A program made the position numbers and the translations under genes. A stretch of DNA of 64,000 bases. Origin: Megamerina dolium (Eukaryota > Arthropoda > Insecta > Diptera > Megamerinidae). How positions within the stretch are numbered: position 1 is the stretch's first letter; every line of letters begins with the position of its first letter. Shown here piece by piece: positions 56,951-64,000 of this stretch. The notes under the pieces are model-generated. The model did no database searches. It saw nothing but the letters and a program-made list of their open reading frames with translations, and had not been told where the DNA came from. The stretch covers positions 15,768,616 to 15,832,615 of the forward strand of contig OY978530.1 in NCBI GenBank assembly GCA_963854835.1. The letters run 5' to 3'.

Positions 56951-59084
56951 TAAACTTCCTTAGTTGAGAACTAAGAAGTTTATTGGAAACTTCCTCTACC
57001 TGTGTCGAGAATGTTGACACTTTTTGTGAGATAGGGCCACTAATTATCCAGCCAAATATCGTATTCTGTGCGAGAAGGCTTCCACTGATATTATATCGGA
57101 TTCCGGTTAGGAGGATTTGAGGAATCAAATCACTACCTATGACCATGTCAATTTCCGCCTGCACGAAGCAATTCGGGTCAGCCAAATCTAACATTTCGAA
57201 TTGCTGCCAATCGAGCTTAGAAATTTTAAATGTGGGTAGTAATTTGGTCAATTGTGAGAGTACAATTGCCCGTGTCTGTAACTTTTTATTAGCCTTTGGG
57301 GCGACTAACGTAACGGTACAAGTCTGGTTAGAGTTTTGGATGGTTTTGCCACCCATTCCAGAAATTTCGACGTGAGTTGCTTGCGAAGGAAGCCTCAGCC
57401 GATTTTGTACCTTGGTAGAGATGAATGGTCGTTGAGAACCTTGGTCGATGAGTGCTCGAACCTTGTGAAGTTCTCCAAGATGCTCTATAGAGACAAGAGC
57501 TGTGGGTAAAAGAGTTCTTTCTTCATTTGAGGTGAACAATGCTTGCACCTTTGAAGAAGATTTGGAGCATGATGAGCAGGGTTGCTCATCTTCGGATGAT
57601 CGGTCCTGAGATCTCCGGCTTCTCGAGTTTCTTGAGGGGGTTATCGTCTGCTGCGTGCTCTTTTTCTTATTGTGCGGCTGAAGCGTGGAGGTTTGCGCCA
57701 AAACCTTGGTGTTCCTACTGGGAATATTGTCTGCTGGTATGTGAAGCATCGTGTGATGCCTTCGCTGACATTGCAAACAGGAGTGTTTGCTCTTGCAGTC
57801 CCGTTTATGGTGAGTAAAGGCCAGGCAGTTCTCACAGAGATTGTGTTCTCGAACAAGCCTCACTCTATCACGAACAACTAACTTTTTAAACCGCTCACAG
57901 GATTTAAGCGAATGTGCGGCTTCGCAGATTGGACAAGAGAATGTCCGATTGCTTTCTGCAAAAAAGCTTTGGGTTTTGTTCTGGGGTCTGTTTTGTAGAA
58001 ATATTGATTTGTTTGGTTTGACGCTGTTGAGCCTCTCCACGACTTCATACCTGAGAGTCAAGAATTCATTCATCTGCTGCCATGTTGGAAGATCCTTGCG
58101 TGAACTTAGGGATTGTTCCCAGAGAGCCAAGGAATCTTCAGGCAGTTTTGAACAGCAGATATGCACCAGGATCGGGTCCCAATTCTCTGTCGAGGCGCCT
58201 TGAGAGGATAAGACGGACAGGGAATTATTGATCGTGGTTTGCAATTTCTGAATTGCCTCGCTATTCTCGTAACTCACTTGAGGGAGGTTCAAGAGAGTTT
58301 TTATCTGCTTATCGACCAGAATTCGCTTGTTTTCGAAGCGGGCCTTTAGCGCATTCCATGCCAACTCGAAATTTTCGTTGTTGAGCGCGTACTGCTTCAC
58401 AATAGCTCCAGCTTTTCCTGCAGTTTTGTATCGGAGATGATACAGTTTTTGGGCAGAAGAGAGTTTAGGGTGGTTTATGTAAACCGCCGTAAACATGTCG
58501 CGGAAGGGCGTACATTCTTCGTACCCGCCGGAAAATGTTTCGGTATCACAAGTAGGAACAGTCAGGCAAATTGCGGAATTATTTGCCTGCTCTGTTGCAG
58601 AAATAGAGTTACTTTCTGCTTATGATGGAAGTTCCAATCTGGAGGCTGATTGAACTTCTAAGAGATCCGAAATCTGTGCTTTTATGGTGTGCACGCGCTC
58701 TTGGCAGAGTTCCATTTTATTTCTCGCTGCCATTTTGAAATTACTGGGCAGCTCGTCCTCATCCGTTAAACCTACTCTTCTAAACGTGGACTTGACTTGA
58801 TCATAATAGCAGCTCAAGTCCTCTAGCTTAGCCTTCAGGAGAGAAGGTGTTAAGTCTTCAACCGGAATTGTTGAAAACTTCGTGCAGAAATGCACCAGGT
58901 TGTCCGCCTCGAAAATGAACTCATTCATGGAGGGGTCATAAGCTCTTTTTCTAGGGGTTTTTTTTGTTTCGGATGGAACTTTTGGCATTTTTTCCACTGC
59001 GCCTTTTGGAATAGCGCCAGCTGACTCTGCCCTACGACCTTCAGAGGCTACTTCCTGCTTTTCTGGTGATTTCCTCACTGGCAT
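56892..59084 (-). CDS. BEL2 Gag-protease with one in-frame stop
   Basis: ATG 59084 ([16 protein letters not shown]) opens Gag. A single TAA at 58622-58620 interrupts it, and the same frame continues to 56892. After the stop come [19 protein letters not shown] (Gag core), three Cys/His knuckles ([39 protein letters not shown]), the aspartic protease with [15 protein letters not shown] (catalytic Asp) and [17 protein letters not shown] with [11 protein letters not shown]. 534 codons follow the stop. The stop may be a mutation or a read-through site. The frame leaves the pol register near a hairpin at 56945-56988. Confidence 0.88.
56945..56988. repeat. 20-bp-stem hairpin at the Gag-Pol frame junction
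   Basis: TTCCAATAAACTTCCTTAG and its inverse CTAAGAAGTTTATTGGAA pair around a 3-nt centre with one bulged base. It coincides with the 1-nt register change between the two BEL2 ORFs. Confidence 0.8.
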
Positions 59085-59167
59085 ATTTGACCGAATTTAT
59101 CAAAATTTGTGAAATGGAGAGTTTAAAAAAAAAATGCACCAAAATGCACTGATCGATTATGCGACGA

Positions 59168-59215
59168 TATCGATATAGAGAAATTTATCGATCGATAACA
59201 GAAATGTTATCGATA
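59168..59215. promoter_or_regulatory. cluster of TATCGATA (DRE/BEAF-like) motifs
   Basis: TATCGATA at 59168-59175, TATCGATCGATA at 59186-59197 and TATCGATA at 59208-59215. TATCGATA is the DREF core-promoter element of flies, and CGATA is the BEAF-32 core. About 80-130 bp upstream of the Gag ATG in sense orientation. Confidence 0.4.
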
Positions 59216-59219
59216 TAAT

Positions 59220-59870
59220 GCGTAAATTAGGAAAATATATATATGAGAATATATATAAAGAAGAAATATGTATATATTTAAGGGAATATATATATATATA
59301 TATACCGAAGAAAATATATATGAGAATATATGTATAGATGTATATATATATATGTGGATATATAAAATTGAAACGAATTATGTATATATACCCGTGAATA
59401 TATATACTAAAATGCAATATATATATATGAAAATATATAAAGTGATGAAATTTGTGTATATATATGAGAATATATAGAGATGAAATGTGTATATATATGT
59501 GAATATATGTATATACCAAAACGAAATATATATAAGAGAATATATAGAGAGATGAAATTTGTGTATATATAAGCGAATATATATACCGAAGAAAATATAT
59601 ATGAGAATATATGTATAGAGGTATATATATATGTGGATATATAAAATTGAAACGAATTATGTATATATACCCGTGAATATATATACCAAAATGCAATATA
59701 TATATGAAAATATATAAAGTGATGAAATTTGTGTATATATATGAGAATATATAGAGATGAAATGTATATATATATATATGTATGTATATAAGTGAATATA
59801 TATACGTAAAAGAAATTTATATGAAGATATATAAAACGAAATATATATATGAGAATATATAATATATTTA
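59220..59870. repeat. TA-rich minisatellite with ~281-bp higher-order period
   Basis: Short units like GAATATATGTATA and GAATATATAGAGA recur throughout. The composite segment beginning CCGAAGAAAATATATATGAG at 59305 returns at 59586, followed each time by GTGGATATATAAAATTG and CCCGTGAATATATATA. Confidence 0.8.
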
Positions 59871-60300
59871 AAAAAATCAGAAATTTTGTTTTCTTATCTG
59901 TATTCAGCTGGTGTTGGTGTTGATGCTGCTGCTGCCCCAATTCAAACGATGCCAATTCGAAATTTTCGTTGTATTATTATTATTTTTTTTAATATTCAAT
60001 TATTTTCGTTTTAATATTCACATATAAAAAATTTCAATAAAAAAAATAAAAAAAAATTTTATTTGGGCCGCTCTAATGCATACTTTATTTTGCCTCTTTA
60101 TGTACTGTTTTTTTTTTTTGTTCGTAAATAAAATTTGTAATTGTCTAGTGTTTGTATATTATATGTTCACTGACACTATGTGGCTTTATTTTTTTTTCTT
60201 TTTATGTATTATTGTTTGTTTTCTAACGTTTTGCACTTCACTTTATGTACATAATTTTACCTCATCTCTTAATTTCACGAATTATACGCGCCGATTCTTT

Positions 60301-60320
60301 TCGTTGCCTCGAAGGACCAA
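60301..60320 (-). other. BEL2 primer-binding region
   Basis: The minus strand reads TTGGTCCTTCGAGGCAACG directly after the 5' LTR and shares TTGGTCCTTCGAG with BEL1. Confidence 0.6.
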
Positions 60321-60786
60321 TATTTATTCACTTTGCTTTTATTTTACCGAATAACACAATATGTACGATTTTAATAATTTACTAATTTTAATAATAATAG
60401 TTTACATGTATGGGTAAGTATATATTTCAATTGCAGAGTATGAACGTGAACACTTATAAAAAGAAATTCGAATAAGTATCAAGAAATATGAAGAAATTTT
60501 AAACACTGTTTATTTCGACGATCAAATATGCGCGGAATGGCACGATCGCTTCAAAATCTAGGACCGAATGTAAAGATGATAGCATCGGTCGAACATAACG
60601 CGAACCGCGAAAACCCAAAAACATAAAAGGGGAATTTATGTGGAGAGTTGGGTTGCCATATGGTAAGTATGCAAGGTAAGGTAAGTAAAATTGGTAAGTA
60701 TCATTAATTCATTTTATAAATACTATTTCATTATTTTTACTTCCTTCTTGCAGGGACTGACCATATGGCTTGTCTAAAGGGATTTA

Positions 60787-60790
<4 letters not shown>
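60321..60790 (-). repeat. BEL2 5' LTR
   Basis: 470 bp. In sense orientation it starts TGTCTAAATCCCTTTAGACA at the TA repeat border and ends GTGAATAAATA before the PBS. The same start occurs in the relative at 691. Confidence 0.88.

Positions 60791-60873
<83 letters not shown>
60791..60873. repeat. TA microsatellite right of BEL2
   Basis: TA repeat followed by TTTATTTATT. Confidence 0.95.
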
Positions 60874-60879
<6 letters not shown>

Positions 60880-61755
60880 TTATTTATTATTATTTTTTTG
60901 TGTTCCAGCGTTGATGCTGCACTTTATCCACAGTTTAGTACTTTCCAATTTCGACTTCAGCCATTTCTTTAGTGTACCTATATTTCTTGAGGGACCCTGT
61001 AATCTTGTACGATAATAATGAAGAAAATTTTTGTATTTTAATGTATTTTTTGTATATATTAATATTTTATTTTATTGTTGTCAAAAATGATGTATTAAAA
61101 GGAAGGAAAGGAGAAAGAAAAAAAGAATAAATAAATGTAATTCTAATACAATTCCCATAATTGTCAGTCGATTAAATTTATTTCCCTACATCTATGGTCA
61201 GCATATTATAAAACGACATTTGATTCATGATGTATTATGATTATTTTTTCTTGCATTTTTTATAGTTGTGCATTTGTTTGTATTATGTGAATTTTGTTTG
61301 AAATTTTATTCTTGTATATCTATATGCGATATTATTTTGAATGTCGTTCTCACGTTGTTGTACAAGTTAATGCATTGTCATGCATTTTGCTTAATATGGT
61401 CAACGTGCTATTAATAAAATTTTTTTTGTACGGAATTTTGTTTGTTTTTTTTTTTTTGCATTTTTGTAGTATTATGTATTTTGCTTGGTCTGAAAATGTA
61501 ATTCTCTTGTATCTTTGTTTTGTACATTTCGTTCTCATGCTTTTATGCATACTCGGTATTATGTTATTGTAGGGTGTTATTTGTAGAGGTTTGGATCATC
61601 GAATTTAATATTAATCTAAGTTTCGGTGGAAGGGTTTTATTAAATTATTGTGTGAAGCTTAACTAATAATTCTTACTTCACACTATTGTATTTTATATCC
61701 TAACTGATTTTTTTTTTCTTCTACCACAAATATCATTACTTCGTTAAACTACTAC
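60874..61755. other. T-rich stretch without recognisable gene
   Basis: Two poorly matching segments (about 61280-61370 and 61465-61560) share words such as GTATTATGT, TTCTTGTAT and CGTTCTCA, so an old tandem duplication is possible. The 92-codon ORF here has no recognisable content. Confidence 0.4.
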
Positions 61756-61803
61756 TACGTAGTTACTTACTTACTTATGTGGCCATAACAACCGAATATC
61801 GAT

Positions 61804-63540
61804 TTAGGCCGAAAATAATATGCTTCGACAGCCATCTCTGTTCTTCGCTAGCTGGCGCCAGTTAGAAATTCCAAGCGCCGTCAGGTTCTCCAGTACTTGG
61901 TCTTTCCAACGGAGGTTTGGTCTTCCTCTTCTGCGTCGTCCTCCAGTGGGTTCCGAATATAACACCGTCTTAGCTGGAGCGTGTTCTTCCATTCGCTCGA
62001 CATGACCTAGCCAGCGCAGCCGCTGGATTTTGATGCGCGTTACTATGTCAATATCGGCATACAGCTCGTACAGCTCATGGTTGTACCTTATTCGGTACTC
62101 GCCACCAGCGCAAATATGTCCGAAGATCTTGCGTAGGACTTTTCTCTCGAAAACTCCAAGCATTCGCTCATCCGAGGTGGAAATTATCCAGGCTTCAGCG
62201 CCATATGTTAGGACAGGCATGATGAGAGACTTGTAGAGTGTAGTTTTAGTTCTTCGAGAGAGAGCTCGACTTCTCAATTGCTTACTCAGCCCAAAATTGC
62301 ACCTGTTTGCAAGAGTGATCCTTCGTAATATCTCCAGGCTGACGTCATTATTGCTGTTAATGCTGGTTCCAAGAGAGACAAAGTCCCTTACTACTTCAAA
62401 AGCGTAATTGTCAACATTGACATGCTGTTGAAGACGCCGGGACTCTTAGTTTGTTGATACTAGATACTTCGTCTTGCCCTCGTTCACCATAAGACCCATC
62501 CGACGCGACTCTCTTTCCAACTCTGAGAATGCCGCACTAACTGCTCGCGTGGTCATGCCGATTATGTCAACATTGTCGGCATACGCCAACAGCATGACAC
62601 TTTTGTTGAAGATAGTGCCATTATGTTGTAGATCAGCAGCTCGTATTATTTTCTCCATAATAAGATTGAAGAGTCGCACGATAACGAATCATCTTGTCGA
62701 AAGATTCGTTATCGTGCGACATTTCGTTCGGTACAATTTTCGATCTGTCGATCTGTTTTTCTTGGGTCTTCTCCAGGATTTGGTGCAGTGTGAAAATCTG
62801 GTCGATGGTGGATTTACCAGGTAAGAAGCCACACTGATACGGTAAAATCAGGTTGCTGAGCATAGGCTTCAACCTTTTACACAGTACGCTCGATAGAACC
62901 TTGTATGCGATGCTCAGGAGACTTATTCCACTGTAGTTGGCGGAAATTGTGGGGTCTCCTTTTTATGTACAGGACAGAGAACACTGAGCCTCCAATCATC
63001 AGGCGTGCTTTCATCCGACCATATTCTGCTTATGAGCTGGAGCATGCGGGTGAGCAGCTCATCGCCTCTGGTCTTAAACAACTCGGGAGGCAGGCCATCA
63101 GCACCTGCAGCTTTGCTGTTCTTCAGCCTTAAAATGGCCGTTTCAACCTCGTCGTCGTCGGGTGGTGGAACATCAACACCATCATCTGTTATTGGGGTTA
63201 TCGGGCAATCTCCTCCACTGGCAGAATTGTTCGTAGCATCGCCATTCAGTAACGTGAAGAAGTGTTCCCTCCATAGGCTCAGTACACTCTGGACATCTGT
63301 AACCAGATTCCCATTTCCATCACGACAAGAAGAGGCTCCGGGATTTAAACATCCACTCAGGCGCTTTATCTTTTCGAGGAATTTTCGAGTCCCATTCTTG
63401 TCGGTACACATCTCTATCTCCTCACACTCGAGTCTTTCCAACTCCCTCTTCTTGCGCCTGAAAAGACGCCTCTGAAAAGGCGCCTCTGCACTCCTTTTCT
63501 CTCTGTACCGCTCCTTAATAGCTCGCGTTGCGCCTGCACG
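61804..63540 (-). pseudogene. RTE RT and C-terminal region, broken
   Basis: Frames: 63540-62923 (linker and AAGADGLPPELFK, DDWRLSVLCPVHKK), 62872-62750 (QCGFLPGKSTIDQIF), 62679-62446 (LAYADNVDIIG, with YADN in place of YADD) and 62277-61804 (RLRWLGHVERMEEH to the C-terminus). Frame breaks, the fold-back rearrangement and the YADN change disable it. A small tandem duplication near 63458-63490 repeats the RRLFR segment. Confidence 0.87.
62673..62720. repeat. perfect 18-bp palindrome arms in RTE copy
   Basis: GTCGCACGATAACGAATC at 62673-62690 and its exact inverse at 62703-62720, 12-nt loop. Only the 62673-62690 arm is native to RTE (compare 44320-44337). Confidence 0.9.
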
Positions 63541-63545
63541 CAGGG

Positions 63546-63881
63546 TTTGTACATGTATGTACATATGTAGTAGAAAAAAAAAATAATAAAACAATAATAA
63601 TAATAATATATATAAAAAAAAAATAAAAAAAAAGAAGAGTTCAACCGAGCCGAACACAGATAGTGTCGGTGAATTCACTAAAAATGCATTTAGTGGTGCG
63701 TAATTCGGTTCTACCAATTCTTCAAACTCTTGAAACACATGCTAAATAGATATGTACGTCATTACATTTAATTTTTTTTTCTCTCTATATGTACATACAT
63801 AAGTGTAAAAGCAACACCACACAGAATATATAAAAAAAAAGAAAAATTGCCCATCTCTGAGGATAGCAATTTTCCTCGTAA
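63546..63881. other. no gene seen
   Basis: A-rich sequence then unassigned sequence, possibly the 3' end of the LTR element whose LTR begins at 63894. Confidence 0.4.
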
Positions 63882-64000
63882 GTAAGGGGGGAATGTAACA
63901 GACTTAAAATAAGCCTGTTACAACCGTTTACTTATATACCTACAAAACTCCAAATTGTTGTAATATTAAAACCAATAATATAACAAATATACGTATATAA
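63882..64000 (+). mobile_element. polypurine tract and start of a further LTR
   Basis: GTAAGGGGGGAA (63882-63893) is followed by TGTAACAGACTTAAAATAAG. The layout equals the BEL1 tract and LTR start (AAGGGGGGCGGAATGTCTACG). TGTAACAG is mirrored by CTGTTACA 13 bp later. The element continues outside the window. Confidence 0.6.

Larger units (their letters stand above)
59085..60300 (-). other. BEL2 leader
   Basis: Between PBS and Gag. It holds ATCGATA motifs next to the Gag start and a TA-rich minisatellite at about 59220-59870. The long ORFs here, rich in Tyr, Ile and His, are translations of the repeat and not genes. Confidence 0.7.
52893..60790 (-). mobile_element. BEL/Pao LTR retrotransposon BEL2, nearly intact pol
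   Basis: The minus strand reads 5' LTR (60790-60321), PBS region (60320-60301), leader with a minisatellite, Gag-protease (59084-56892), Pol (56950-53654), a displaced zinc-knuckle fragment and 3' LTR (53310-52893). TA repeat lies outside both ends. The two LTRs are almost identical over about 415 bp, so the insertion is recent. The 3' LTR lacks the first ~48 bp found in the 5' copy. Confidence 0.92.
61756..63545 (-). mobile_element. RTE-like LINE copy, 5'-truncated and rearranged
   Basis: The minus strand ends in ACATAAGTAAGTAAGTAA like the other copies. Sequence runs from the pre-RT linker (CTGCGTGCAGGCGCAACG) to the 3' end. An inverted duplication replaces part of the RT core at 62673-62740. 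Confidence 0.9.

Noticed and set aside
59220..59870. CRISPR-like array
   Set aside because: Repeats are TA-rich tandem units without unique spacers of constant length, in a eukaryotic retroelement.
59157..59955. 179- and 182-codon ORFs rich in Tyr, Ile and His
   Set aside because: They are translations of the TA-rich minisatellite in the BEL2 leader and overlap each other in different registers.
61294..61572. 92-codon hydrophobic ORF as a membrane protein
   Set aside because: Composition follows from T-rich DNA, and the segment looks like a diverged tandem duplication of non-coding sequence.

Overview
The window looks like AT-rich, TE-dense non-genic chromatin of an insect, most likely a higher fly (Diptera, Brachycera). 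That is an inference from the element mix: errantivirus-type gypsy, BEL/Pao, RTE, R1, Jockey and RNase H-bearing LINEs, Tc1/mariner and PIF/Harbinger. It also rests on a CARD protein that resembles the CARD of the fly initiator caspase Dronc. No ordinary multi-exon host gene was found. Almost every long reading frame belongs to a mobile element or an endogenised virus-like element.

Layout. 0.7-3.4 kb: remnants of a BEL/Pao LTR, an LTR/PBS fragment and a mariner-type transposase. 4.0-6.3 kb: an internally deleted RTE LINE. 6.3-9.75 kb: the most unusual segment, a decayed Polinton/adintovirus-like cluster. It holds an A32-type packaging ATPase, a PLA2-containing capsid-associated protein and an adenain-type cysteine protease, all broken. 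Facing them on the other strand are small ORFs, including an intact CARD-only protein. 9.75-11.1 kb: a Tc1-like transposon with 159-bp TIRs. 11.1-13.2 kb: an R1-clade LINE. 13.5-18 kb: gypsy and BEL fragments. 18-29 kb: two errantivirus-like gypsy elements in opposite orientation, with tRNA-derived SINE copies and an RTE fragment inserted. 29.8-30.9 kb: a mariner. 33.1-34.1 kb: a Jockey fragment.

34.4-45.5 kb is one BEL/Pao element (BEL1) inserted in a TA repeat with a 5-bp duplication. A complete PIF/Harbinger element sits in its leader. A full-length RTE with a 992-codon open ORF sits in its 3' LTR. The 5' LTR preserves the empty site for that RTE insertion. 45.5-48.5 kb: a LINE with RNase H.

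48.7-60.9 kb: an interrupted TA microsatellite carrying, in order, a DD41D-spaced mariner relative, a long-TIR DNA transposon whose transposase I do not recognise, and a second BEL/Pao element (BEL2) with a long open pol. 61.8-63.5 kb: another RTE copy with a fold-back palindrome. The window ends in the start of another LTR.

Most genes here act only in their own element's replication. The CARD ORF is the exception: if expressed, it would be expected to touch host apoptosome signalling.
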